Program-made: the position numbers and the translations under genes
Assembly: GCA_903911435.1 (NCBI GenBank)
Contig: CAIWDF010000020.1
Location: 1 to 36,934 of the forward strand
DNA: 36,934 bases
DNA from: an uncultured Bacteroidota bacterium
Lineage (GTDB): Bacteria; Bacteroidota; Bacteroidia; 2-12-FULL-35-15
Direction: 5' to 3'
Notes under the pieces: generated by a model
Told to the model about the DNA's origin: nothing
What the model saw: only the letters and a program-made list of their open reading frames with translations
Database searches by the model: none
Shown here: in pieces, positions 15,054-23,860 of the stretch
Layout: each line of letters starts with the position of its first letter
How positions within the stretch are numbered: the first letter of the stretch is position 1

Positions 15054-16319
15054 TTATTGTTTCAACATTCCTTTCGCCTGTTTGATTAACCACTTAAAAT
15101 CGCTTAAGGAAGGGAACAAGTGGTGTATTTTTATTTTCGATTCTTTAGCAAAAGAAATCATGACAAATATCGCAATTCCTAAATAAGAACAGGAAGAAAT
15201 GATTCCTGCCTGAAGAATGCCATACGTTGGAATCAGCAGAATACTAGCAGTCACAGTAATGATTAAGCCAATGAAATTCGCCATTGTATTCATCTTGTAA
15301 TTTCCTGTTCCCGAAAAATAATGCCCGATGATGAGTATGATGTTGTAAAATAGAATACCTGGGGCAATTAAAAAGATGACTTGTTTCACACCTGCAAATT
15401 CATAGCCGAATAGCCATGTCCAGAATGAAGAAGGAAGTAACAACAAAGGAATAAGTGCAAGTATGCAAATAAGCGTACTCATTTTTGTCATCACGAGTGT
15501 CATTGATTGAGAAGCTTCGGCATCTTTACTGTTCGAAATTTTAGGGTATAAGATGGTTGCAAAACTATTGGTGATTAACAACAGCGATTCAGTCAACGAA
15601 ATCCCATTGGAATAAACACCGAGGACGCTTTCCCCAGAGTACTTCACTAATAGGAAATAACTAAATCGAAAACTAATGAAGTTCATTACATGCCCAGCTT
15701 GATTTAGAAATCCTAGTTTAAAAAGTTCATAAAACAGAGGCTTGATACCAGTAAATGAAACTGTTTTTAAATAAGGTAATATTAGTATAGTACTTACGAT
15801 TAATCCCAATCCCATAGAGGCATATAAAGAATAAATGTATGCATCAATGTTCACTTGGTCGTAACTTTTGATGAGTAACCAAAGTATTATGAAATTTATT
15901 GTCGTTTTGAGAAGCGCTATATAGTTGCTGCTATTGATTTTTTCTTTGCCTAAAAGTATGGTAAGATTAGTTTCTAAAAACGAATTGATTAAAGAAAGAA
16001 GAACCACTGGAACGATAAACGATGCAGGGATAATTGCGAAGATCTTGAAAATAAAATATGAAATCCCGCAAATGATGATCGACCATAAATTACTTATTAT
16101 AAAAAGAAGTAAGGTGTTGTAGCGAGGAACAAAATAGACTAATGACGAACCTCCTATCATGTTGCAAAATATTAATATCATGGCTATAGTTGTCACAATT
16201 AAACTAGCTTCACCTTTTCCAGATGCTCCAATGTATCTTGACAATACAATGACGATTGCCAAGTTTAAAGTGGCAATGAGCACCTTGATAATGAATGTGG
16301 AAGCAATTTTTTTTAACAT
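15054..16319 (-). CDS. Polysaccharide flippase, Wzx/MurJ-type MOP superfamily (421 aa)
   Basis: The protein is nearly all transmembrane helices (about 12), starting MLKKIASTFIIKVLIATLNL and containing the typical LSRYIGASGKGEASLIVT segment of the polysaccharide-synthesis flippases. Length fits the Wzx group. Such proteins move undecaprenyl-linked oligosaccharides across the inner membrane. It abuts the glycosyltransferase upstream (no gap) and precedes the methyltransferase by 9 bp, forming a small glycan-export set. No polymerase or O-antigen ligase is nearby, so the glycan and its acceptor are unknown. Confidence 0.9.
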   Translation of the reverse strand: MLKKIASTFIIKVLIATLNLAIVIVLSRYIGASGKGEASLIVTTIAMILIFCNMIGGSSLVYFVPRYNTLLLFIISNLWSIIICGISYFIFKIFAIIPASFIVPVVLLSLINSFLETNLTILLGKEKINSSNYIALLKTTINFIILWLLIKSYDQVNIDAYIYSLYASMGLGLIVSTILILPYLKTVSFTGIKPLFYELFKLGFLNQAGHVMNFISFRFSYFLLVKYSGESVLGVYSNGISLTESLLLITNSFATILYPKISNSKDAEASQSMTLVMTKMSTLICILALIPLLLLPSSFWTWLFGYEFAGVKQVIFLIAPGILFYNIILIIGHYFSGTGNYKMNTMANFIGLIITVTASILLIPTYGILQAGIISSCSYLGIAIFVMISFAKESKIKIHHLFPSLSDFKWLIKQAKGMLKQ

Positions 16320-17528
16320 TTATACAACATTATTTAAACATTTAGTGTAGAGTTCATAAAACTGTTTACCTATTGTGTTGTAATTAAATTTCTCTGTGAT
16401 GTAATAATTTAATTTGGTTGCATCATAAGTTTTGAAGTTCAAAATCATTTTTTCAATGGCCAATTCCAGCTCAGTTTGATTTCCTTGCTCGATAAGTATT
16501 CCATTATCCGAATTGATGAATTCCTCGGGTCCTCCGCAAATGGTGGCAACCACAGGTTTGCCATTGGCTAATGCTTCGGTTGCAACCACTGAGAAGGTTT
16601 CATAACGACTATTGATGACTACAAAATCGATTTCTTTCATAAATTGATACACAAATTCATTGTCCTTTCTCCCGTGAAAAAAAACAAATGTATTCATGAG
16701 TCCGAATGATTTGGCAAGTTGCATTAAACGGTCTCTGTCGGGACCATCACCAATTATGTGGTATTCGATAAGAGGTTTGTTTTTCGTAAGAGAAGCGATA
16801 GCTTTAATGATTCCACTGATGTTTTTTTGTTCATCTAACAAATCGGCTACTGTGAGTATCTTTGTTTTGCTATTGTTTATAGGTGGAGGAGGAGTTATGC
16901 TTTCAATAATATTAGGGATGATGCGATAGTTGCCTTTCAATCCTGAATTTAACATGCTTTCTTTTAAACCAATCGAAACGGTAGTTATAGCTTTGGCTTG
17001 ATGTACCATTATTCTTAGAAACCACTTTTTGATAAAACTAAATTCCTCGAATATACCTTTGGCATAACCTGTCCAATGTTCGGAGATAATAAATGGAAGT
17101 CGTTTGGTTTTATTCAGTATTAAAGCGACAATAATCGGGCGTTTTAAAACATTGACATGAACCAAATCAATGCCGCCAAGAATTTGTTCTGCTCGTTTCA
17201 CTCCCGTTTTATTTGCTTTTAAATAACGATATGTATTGATGATAGAATTAAAAACACCAGTATTTCTTCGGTAATAAACGGTGATTTCCTCAAACCCATT
17301 TTTGGATGATAATTCGAGATTGTAGATTGTTTGTAGATTCTCATCAGCGCATACATAAACAACAGAAATGGAACAATATTGATGAATTGCCTTAGCATGT
17401 TTCTGAACAAAAACTCCTAATTGAGGGTCGAACTTATTGGGATACCATTCCGTTAAGAATAAAATTCGATACCTAGCTTTGGAAGATGAGTTTGAAATTG
17501 ATGACGTAGTCGAACCTTTACTCTGCAT
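16320..17528 (-). CDS. GT4-family glycosyltransferase (402 aa)
   Basis: The layout is GT-B: an N-terminal domain starting ILFLTEWYPNKFDPQLGVFV (about residues 23-42) and a C-terminal donor-binding domain with KILTVADLLDEQKNI, YHIIGDGPDRDRL and the E-x7-E motif in NSRYETFSVVATEALANGKP. It should use a nucleotide-activated sugar in the cytoplasm to extend a lipid-linked glycan. The first 18 residues are Ser-rich and probably disordered. The gene starts 3 bp after the copper ATPase stop and abuts the flippase, so all three are likely on one transcript. Confidence 0.92.
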   Translation of the reverse strand: MQSKGSTTSSISNSSSKARYRILFLTEWYPNKFDPQLGVFVQKHAKAIHQYCSISVVYVCADENLQTIYNLELSSKNGFEEITVYYRRNTGVFNSIINTYRYLKANKTGVKRAEQILGGIDLVHVNVLKRPIIVALILNKTKRLPFIISEHWTGYAKGIFEEFSFIKKWFLRIMVHQAKAITTVSIGLKESMLNSGLKGNYRIIPNIIESITPPPPINNSKTKILTVADLLDEQKNISGIIKAIASLTKNKPLIEYHIIGDGPDRDRLMQLAKSFGLMNTFVFFHGRKDNEFVYQFMKEIDFVVINSRYETFSVVATEALANGKPVVATICGGPEEFINSDNGILIEQGNQTELELAIEKMILNFKTYDATKLNYYITEKFNYNTIGKQFYELYTKCLNNVV

Positions 17529-17531
17529 TTT

Positions 17532-19685
17532 TTAATTCAACTTTTTTGTTTTTAATCGGATTGAATTACCAATCACAATCACATCCGAACACGCCATCGC
17601 CATTGCTCCTAAAGCAGGACTCATAAAGCCAGCTGCTGCAATAGGAATAGCAACAATATTGTAGAAGAAAGCCCAGAATAGATTTTGTTTGATCGTTATT
17701 AAAGTGTGTTTACTAATTAGATGAGCATCCATCAATATGGACAAATCGGAACAGTTCAACAAAATGATTTGAGCCGATTGAATGGCTACTTGCGTTGCAT
17801 TGCTCAACGAAATTCCAACTGTTGCTTTAGCAAGGGCGGGTGCATCATTTATACCATCGCCTACCATGGCTGTCGGTGCTTGACTTACTAGTTTTTCAAT
17901 CAATTCCAATTTTTCGGAAGGCAATTGCTCACTATACACTTTATCAATTCCCAGTTCTTTGCCTAATGTTTCGCATTTAATTTTGTTATCGCCACTAAGC
18001 AAGAATGTCGTGATGCCTAAAGATTTAAGATTTGAAATTAACTGTTTTGCATTTGTTTTTAGTTCATCTTCCAAATCAATGGTGGCGATTAGTTCATTGT
18101 TTCTGACCACATAAACCGAATGAGAATCATCCTTAGTGAATGATTGTGCTATTTTATAAGAGCCAATACGAATTGCTCTATTCTCAAAATCTTCAGCTGA
18201 TAGTCCAATCCCCTTTTCTTCTTTAACGTTTTGCAAGGGTTTAGTCACTATGGTGTTTTTTAATTCACCAACAATGGATTTGGCAATTGGGTGAGAAGAG
18301 TGATGTTCAATCTGAAACAAAATTTCCCTTACTTCTGCTTCTGTAGCACCTGAATAAGGTGTAATTTTTTTAAGTTTAAAATGTCCAGTAGTGAGTGTTC
18401 CTGTTTTGTCGAATACAACAGTTTTTATTTTGGCAAACTCTTCGAGCGTACTGCCACCTTTTATAAAAATTCCTTTCTTAGCTGCTCTGCCGATACCTAC
18501 CATTACGGCAGTTGGTGTAGCTAATCCCATGGCACAAGGACATGAAATAACCAATACTGCTATAGCACGCATTATCGACTCGCGCAATGCATCGGCTGAA
18601 TCGAACGAAATGAAAAAGTAATTGACAAGAAATGTAATGGCTGATAAGCCAAGCACTACTGGTACAAATATGGCTGCTATTTTATCTCCTAATTTCTGAA
18701 TTTGAGGTTTGTTTTGTTGTGCCTTCTTTACGAGTTCAATTATTTTTGCTAGTACGGTTTCTTGTCCAACCTTTTCTGCCCTCATTCTGAAACTACCATT
18801 TACAACAATAGTTCCCCCAATTACTTTTTGTCCAATAGCTTTTTCCAACGGAATACTTTCTCCTGTAATCATGCTTTCGTCTATGCTAGCATCACCTTCT
18901 ACTATTTCACCATCCACAGGTACCTTGTCGCCAGTGTTTACTTGAAGAAGTCCTCCAATAGGAATGTTCTTATAGTCGATATCGGAGATAACGATTTTAC
19001 CCATTTGAAGGCTTACAATTTTTGCCGTTGATACTTGAATAGAAGATAGTTCGCGAATGGCGGAGGTGGTTTGTTTTACCGAACGATGTTCGAGTACATT
19101 GCCAAGAAGCACCAGACTAATTATACTTCCTGTGGTTTCGAAAAAGAGATAATTGTGTACTAGGTGGGTGTTGCTGTACATCATCAAACCGATGACACTA
19201 TATATAAAGGCAGATGCAGAACCAATAAAGATTAGCACATCCATATTAGGCACACTTGATTTAATACTTCCCCATGCTGATTTGCCAAATTGCATGATGC
19301 CGATGACAAACACTGGCAAACAAAGTATTAGCTGGACAAAGGGTTGATTCAACACAAAGTCGTGAGGCATAATCATGTGACCTAGAAACAAAATGAGGGT
19401 AAAAGGAAGTGTGAAATAAAACCTTTTTTCCACGGTCGAGCTTTTACCTTCTTGTTCTTCGCGGTATTTGCTATCCACCACTTTGTAACCCAAGCTATGT
19501 ATGCTATCAATTACACTTTGTAGTTTCGATTTGTCGTTCAACAGAAAAGTAGCTTCTCCAGTGGCAAAGTCTACATAGACGTTTTCCATGCCTTTTTTCT
19601 GAAGGTTTTTGGTAATTCCCAAGGCACATGTAGAACAATCCATTCCTTCTACTTGTAAGGTTATATTGGTGTTAGTTTCCGTCAT
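17532..19685 (-). CDS. copA: Cu(I)-type heavy-metal P-type ATPase (717 aa)
   Basis: One N-terminal HMA domain has GMDCSTC (Cys17, Cys20). All P1B motifs are present: TGES (274-277), the CPC ion site (382-384) in VISCPCAMGLA, DKTGT with Asp426, the SHP dipeptide (His465-Pro466), GDGINDAPALA (609-619) and the YN pair (675-676). Eight membrane helices are expected. It exports Cu(I) from the cytoplasm, or supplies copper to periplasmic proteins. The TM8 motif usually MxxSS reads MACSD (697-701), so the last Ser is Asp. No CsoR, CueR or metallochaperone gene is nearby, though SCO1 and YHS genes lie 13-16 kb away. The gene is followed by the glycan genes with 3 bp spacing. Confidence 0.95.
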   Translation of the reverse strand: MTETNTNITLQVEGMDCSTCALGITKNLQKKGMENVYVDFATGEATFLLNDKSKLQSVIDSIHSLGYKVVDSKYREEQEGKSSTVEKRFYFTLPFTLILFLGHMIMPHDFVLNQPFVQLILCLPVFVIGIMQFGKSAWGSIKSSVPNMDVLIFIGSASAFIYSVIGLMMYSNTHLVHNYLFFETTGSIISLVLLGNVLEHRSVKQTTSAIRELSSIQVSTAKIVSLQMGKIVISDIDYKNIPIGGLLQVNTGDKVPVDGEIVEGDASIDESMITGESIPLEKAIGQKVIGGTIVVNGSFRMRAEKVGQETVLAKIIELVKKAQQNKPQIQKLGDKIAAIFVPVVLGLSAITFLVNYFFISFDSADALRESIMRAIAVLVISCPCAMGLATPTAVMVGIGRAAKKGIFIKGGSTLEEFAKIKTVVFDKTGTLTTGHFKLKKITPYSGATEAEVREILFQIEHHSSHPIAKSIVGELKNTIVTKPLQNVKEEKGIGLSAEDFENRAIRIGSYKIAQSFTKDDSHSVYVVRNNELIATIDLEDELKTNAKQLISNLKSLGITTFLLSGDNKIKCETLGKELGIDKVYSEQLPSEKLELIEKLVSQAPTAMVGDGINDAPALAKATVGISLSNATQVAIQSAQIILLNCSDLSILMDAHLISKHTLITIKQNLFWAFFYNIVAIPIAAAGFMSPALGAMAMACSDVIVIGNSIRLKTKKLN

Positions 19686-19686
19686 T

Positions 19687-19730
19687 TAGTATTTCGAGTG
19701 TGCGAAGTTAGTAATATAATAGTATTTCGA
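19687..19730. repeat. 11-bp direct repeat upstream of the copper ATPase gene
   Basis: TAGTATTTCGA occurs at 19687-19697 and 19720-19730, 33 bp apart, directly before the start codon at 19685. It could be a regulator site. I found no exact -7 box for this gene (the closest, TAACTTCG at 19706-19699 on the minus strand, has one mismatch). Confidence 0.4.
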
Positions 19731-19882
19731 AATTGTATTGGCGGAAGAAAAGGGAAGTTTTGGTCTTTTATGTCAATTTCCGAAATCAGAATGAATTAAT
19801 AGCGATTTCGCGCTACTTTCCCCCTAAAAACAGTTTTTTTGAAAAAAAATTATCAATCGTCATCATCATTTATAAAAAAACA

Positions 19883-19890
19883 TATCTTTG
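19883..19890 (+). promoter_or_regulatory. -7 box for the tRNA-His gene
   Basis: TATCTTTG matches TANNTTTG exactly and ends 21 bp before the tRNA 5' end. No convincing TTG was seen at the -33 distance. Confidence 0.5.
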
Positions 19891-19911
19891 CACCCTCAAA
19901 AAAAATATTAC

Positions 19912-19987
19912 GGTGGCTGTAGTTCAGTTTGGTTAGAGCATCGGTTTGTGGTACCGAGTGTCGTGGGTTCGAGTCCCATCAGCCACC
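19912..19987 (+). tRNA. tRNA-His (anticodon GTG)
   Basis: A full cloverleaf is present. The acceptor arms GTGGCTG (19913-19919) and CAGCCAC (19980-19986) pair, and the extra 5' G at 19912 can pair with C73 at 19987, the G-1 hallmark of tRNA-His. The T-arm reads GGGTTCGAGTCCC, and the anticodon loop carries GTG within TTTGTGGTA. The 3' CCA is not encoded (the next bases are CAA), so it must be added after transcription. It is a single-gene unit with its own -7 box and terminator. Confidence 0.97.
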
Positions 19988-19996
19988 CAAAAATGA

Positions 19997-20027
19997 AAAC
20001 TCCCTTAGGAAACTAAGGGAGTTTTTT
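19997..20027 (+). terminator. Terminator of the tRNA-His unit with a GAAA tetraloop
   Basis: The arms 19997-20008 and 20013-20024 pair perfectly over 12 bp with a GNRA-type GAAA loop, followed by a T run to 20027. The plus and minus stems both look usable. Confidence 0.93.
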
Positions 20028-20198
20028 GTTTTTATTACTTTCTGAAAGGGATTTATGCTCTTCTATTTGAGGTTAGGTCATTCTTTTTTCTCTCTTGGTT
20101 TCAAAAATCAAACTAGAAATATTTTAAACGAAAAAATCGTGAGTCTGACAGTTGCTTTTTTTAGAATTTTTAATAAATCCCTTGGCTTTAGATATTGT

Positions 20199-20206
20199 TA
20201 TATTTG
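20199..20206 (+). promoter_or_regulatory. -7 box upstream of the transglutaminase operon
   Basis: TATATTTG matches TANNTTTG and lies 17 bp before the ATG at 20224. The nearest TTG (20182-20184) is only 14 bp away, shorter than usual. If real, it rules out the upstream in-frame start at 20152. Confidence 0.4.
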
Positions 20207-20223
20207 TCCATCACAAAAAAAGC

Positions 20224-22842
20224 ATGAAGATAGGAAGAGTACATAGTTGGAAAAAAGTAGTGGCGCAATTGATATTGCTGATTATGCCTACCGCGCTTTT
20301 CTTTTTCTACTTGCTTTGGAATCTAAATCGGTATTATAGCATCCTCCAAAACGAATGGACTAAACAAGGTTGTTATTATTTTGTGGGATTGGTGTTCACT
20401 ACTGTGTTTTATTCCTATCGTTTTCGGTTTATCACCACTGCATTGGTGCTCTTTTTGGCTTATTATTTCCTCTATCATTATGTTGGAAATGCCTCGATAG
20501 GAGAGTTCGATGGGTTTTACCTGTCTATTCAATTTATCGTTTTTACTTTTTTGTTTTCCTTGGGATGGGTGTCGGGCTTTGGATTTAGTAGAAGCCGATA
20601 TTTTACTATTATTTGGAGTGTCTTACTCTTAACCACTCAAATCATTGTGGTGAGTAAAACCACCGAAATTAAAACCGATTTATTGATTGCTGCCATAGCA
20701 CCCGTAATCGCTTATTCGTTTTATATTATTTACACATCCGAATTGATTCGAACCATGAATGAGGCCGAACCTCGATTTACTTGGTTTCTAGCCAAACGAA
20801 TAGTAGGTTTTCTTTTGGTGGTGCTTGTAATTCTATTGGGCTTGTTCACTATTTTCAAAAGTGAGTTTAAGACCATCGAAAAGGAATGGGGCAATGCTCA
20901 AGCCAAATACGACAAGGGTGATGGTAAAAGTGAGAACATGAACCAGAAGGACCACGATGGTAATATGAGTAATAAAGATCAAACTAAATTATCGGGTTCG
21001 CTTAGTAAAGACAAGCAATTGGTGTTTGTAGCCAAGCTCGACAATTATTTTGATGATGGAAAAACACCCAACCCCTTGTACTTCACTTCTTGTTATTTTA
21101 CCAAATTCGACACTTTGACTCAAACTTTCGAACGAGATAGTTTAATGCCATTTAATGATTTGTACGAACCCGACCCTTCGCGTATTCCTTTGTATTTTGC
21201 TAAACAAGATTCAACGGTAATCAAAAATACTTTTGCTACTAAAAACAGAAAAGTGGTGACAGCAGATATATACAAAGTGCTACTTGCCCCTAGCAAATAC
21301 TTAGCACCATCTACCGCATTCTATTGTCAGCCAATGAGCGTACCTAAAGAATTTAAGGAACAATACAAAAGCACCTATCGAGCGAAGATGTGGGTAAGCG
21401 ATTTGAATAGTGCTTACTTTATATATAATCCAGCAGGAAATAAACAACTCGAACAATTTCAAAGCTTGCGATTTAGTAAACTTCGTGAGGTGAAAAAGAT
21501 AACGGGGCCTGATAAACGTTTCATGGACTATTACACTTTTATGCCAAATAATGATGATTATAAGAAGATCACCCAGTTGGCAAAACAAATTACCAATAAC
21601 GCTCCTACACCTATTGATAAAATGATTGCCATTCGCGATTATTTTTTGAGCAAAGACGAATTCAAACAACCGCTTTTCAAATACTCCGATAATCCAGGTA
21701 TCCCGGGAATGCCGAGTGCGAATAAACTTACTTATTTTCTGTTCGAAAACAGAAAAGGATACTGTGCCTACTTTGCTGGTGCCACTTTGTTTATGCTTCG
21801 TTCGTTAGGCATACCTAGCAGAGTAGCAGCAGGATATTTAACGGTGGATAGAAGTAGTAAGAATCCGGGTTGGTATTGGTTTTATGCCAATCAGGCACAT
21901 GCTTGGACACAGGTTTATTTTCAAGGATATGGTTGGATAGATTTTGATACAACTGTTCCGGATATGAATACACATCAAGCTACACAACCCGATGGAACAC
22001 CTCCTACCAATATGCCACAAACTTATTTAGTGGCCGATGGTGAAGTGGTGGAAGTGGATGAACAAAAAAAACAAATTAAAATGACGGTAGAGAAATTGCT
22101 CTATCATGATAAAGATTACCAAACTCGTGCATCTGCTGGAATGACCATTGATGTTTCGATAGCTACCATTACTGCTGATACAGGTGCTGTGAAATTAAGT
22201 GCAATAAAAAAGGGAGTGCACCTCACCGCTGTTTCGTTTGCCGAAGCATTGAAAAATATTTTAGCGAATAAAAAAGATTCGTTGGCTTCTATCATTGCCA
22301 AACTACCATTTCCGGTGCCTATTGATGAGGTGAAGATAATGTCGGCAGAACAATTAAAAAAACTCAAAAAGAAAAATAATGAAGCGCTGTCACCTCCTAT
22401 CGATTGGATACAATTAGGTTGGTTGTTGTTAATCATCATTGGTTCATTCGTTTTGTTATTGTTTTTATCGCCATGGATGATATGGCAATATTTCAACCAA
22501 AGAGCTAAGAGCAGCGGTAACGCAAAAGCCTACCATGTGTATCGTGCATCGCTTTATTATTTAAATCAATTGGGCTACGCATGGGATGGTAAAGGGCCTC
22601 AAGAGTATGCCATGGAGATTGATGCTAAATTTGGAAGTAGTTTTGCGAAGTTTAATTCATTGTATCAAAAAATAAAGTATAGCTCGAATCCTCTGTCGGA
22701 AGAGGAGTTGAAACAAGTGAATGAATTCTATCAACCATTCATAAAACAGATTAAAACACAAACCAAGTTAAAAACTCGATTCAGTAAATTTTTAAATATC
22801 TATACTACTTTACATTATTTCAATCAATCAAAAACATCATAA
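20224..22842 (+). CDS. Membrane transglutaminase-like protein (872 aa)
   Basis: Seven hydrophobic helices occupy about residues 10-220. A periplasmic region follows, with a transglutaminase-core domain around residues 450-600: catalytic Cys514 in KGYCAYFAGA, His559 in QAHAWTQVYF and Asp575 in DFDTTVP. A last helix (about residues 740-765, LGWLLLIIIGSFVLLLFL) leads to a cytoplasmic helical tail. Such proteins are the large component of MoxR-associated loci and act as cysteine proteases or crosslinking enzymes on envelope substrates; the substrate is unknown. I chose the ATG at 20224 because the -7 box at 20199-20206 lies inside the longer reading frame. Only 2 bp separate it from moxR. Confidence 0.92.
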   Translation: MKIGRVHSWKKVVAQLILLIMPTALFFFYLLWNLNRYYSILQNEWTKQGCYYFVGLVFTTVFYSYRFRFITTALVLFLAYYFLYHYVGNASIGEFDGFYLSIQFIVFTFLFSLGWVSGFGFSRSRYFTIIWSVLLLTTQIIVVSKTTEIKTDLLIAAIAPVIAYSFYIIYTSELIRTMNEAEPRFTWFLAKRIVGFLLVVLVILLGLFTIFKSEFKTIEKEWGNAQAKYDKGDGKSENMNQKDHDGNMSNKDQTKLSGSLSKDKQLVFVAKLDNYFDDGKTPNPLYFTSCYFTKFDTLTQTFERDSLMPFNDLYEPDPSRIPLYFAKQDSTVIKNTFATKNRKVVTADIYKVLLAPSKYLAPSTAFYCQPMSVPKEFKEQYKSTYRAKMWVSDLNSAYFIYNPAGNKQLEQFQSLRFSKLREVKKITGPDKRFMDYYTFMPNNDDYKKITQLAKQITNNAPTPIDKMIAIRDYFLSKDEFKQPLFKYSDNPGIPGMPSANKLTYFLFENRKGYCAYFAGATLFMLRSLGIPSRVAAGYLTVDRSSKNPGWYWFYANQAHAWTQVYFQGYGWIDFDTTVPDMNTHQATQPDGTPPTNMPQTYLVADGEVVEVDEQKKQIKMTVEKLLYHDKDYQTRASAGMTIDVSIATITADTGAVKLSAIKKGVHLTAVSFAEALKNILANKKDSLASIIAKLPFPVPIDEVKIMSAEQLKKLKKKNNEALSPPIDWIQLGWLLLIIIGSFVLLLFLSPWMIWQYFNQRAKSSGNAKAYHVYRASLYYLNQLGYAWDGKGPQEYAMEIDAKFGSSFAKFNSLYQKIKYSSNPLSEEELKQVNEFYQPFIKQIKTQTKLKTRFSKFLNIYTTLHYFNQSKTS

Positions 22843-22844
22843 AT

Positions 22845-23858
22845 ATGGAAGAACAAAACGTGCAATTGGAAGAGATTTTAACCAATATTCAAAAGTTGGT
22901 AACCAATGTAGAGACCGTTATTCGCGGTAAAAGAACCCAGATACAATATGTGCTTACAGCTTTATTGGCCAAAGGACATATCTTGATGGAAGATAATCCT
23001 GGTACAGGAAAAACAGTGATGGCAAAAACACTTGCTAAAAGTATTTCGGGCTTACATCACGATGAAGCTATTTTCAAACGGATTCAATTTACTCCCGATT
23101 TGTTGCCAATGGATTTAATTGGTTCGCACATATTCGATGATGTGAAAAAGGAATTTATTTTTAAGAAAGGACCTTTGTTTTGCAACCTCTTATTGGCTGA
23201 CGAAATCAATAGAGCATCGCCAAAGGTGCAGTCGGCATTGCTCGAGTGCATGGCCGAACATCAGATAACGATGGGTGAAACAACCTATCCGTTGGAACAA
23301 TTGTTTTTTACCATTGCCACTCAAAACCCGGTTGAGATGGAAGGAACTTATCCGCTACCAGCAGCTCAACTCGATCGTTTTTTTATCAAAATCAATTTCG
23401 GATATGTGGATGAAGAAACCGAATTGAACATTTACAAAGATTACCTTGGTATTCAGAATAATCTCGAACACATCAAACAAGTGTTGAGCATGAAAGAAAT
23501 CTTGTATCTGCAAGAACAAACCGAGAAGGTATTTATTCATGACGAATTGATAACCGCTGTGCGAAATATCGTTTGGGATACTCGTAAACATCCTGATGTG
23601 GTGCTTGGGGCTTCTACCCGAAGTGGAATTATATTTTTGAAATGTTTGAAAGCTTTTGCTTTGGTGAATGGTAGAACTTATGTTACCGAAGATGACGTTA
23701 AACAATTGACATTTGCTGTGCTCGACCATCGATTGGTATTTAGAAATAAAGAGGCGAAACAAAAAGCGCTATCGGCTATCTTGTCGAAAGAATTGGAAAG
23801 ATTAAGCCGTTTGAAGATAACAACCAATGCCAATACCTACGGACAAAGTCCTTTGTAA
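22845..23858 (+). CDS. moxR: MoxR-family AAA+ ATPase (337 aa)
   Basis: Walker A is NPGTGKT (residues 51-57), and Walker B with the MoxR extension reads LLLADEINRASPKVQSALLE. The pre-sensor segment ATQNPVEMEGTYPLPAAQLD is diagnostic of MoxR proteins, and a lid domain follows. MoxR ATPases are thought to act as chaperones that mature or switch on an envelope partner, commonly a DUF58/VWA and a transglutaminase protein. Here the transglutaminase protein comes first and no DUF58 gene is present. The stop is 2 bp before the start of the next gene, so the three are a tight operon. Confidence 0.95.
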   Translation: MEEQNVQLEEILTNIQKLVTNVETVIRGKRTQIQYVLTALLAKGHILMEDNPGTGKTVMAKTLAKSISGLHHDEAIFKRIQFTPDLLPMDLIGSHIFDDVKKEFIFKKGPLFCNLLLADEINRASPKVQSALLECMAEHQITMGETTYPLEQLFFTIATQNPVEMEGTYPLPAAQLDRFFIKINFGYVDEETELNIYKDYLGIQNNLEHIKQVLSMKEILYLQEQTEKVFIHDELITAVRNIVWDTRKHPDVVLGASTRSGIIFLKCLKAFALVNGRTYVTEDDVKQLTFAVLDHRLVFRNKEAKQKALSAILSKELERLSRLKITTNANTYGQSPL

Positions 23859-23860
23859 CA

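Noticed and set aside
20152-20223. Longer start for the transglutaminase gene adding 24 residues
   Set aside because: A TATATTTG box sits inside this stretch at 20199-20206, and the added peptide is not needed for the first membrane helix.
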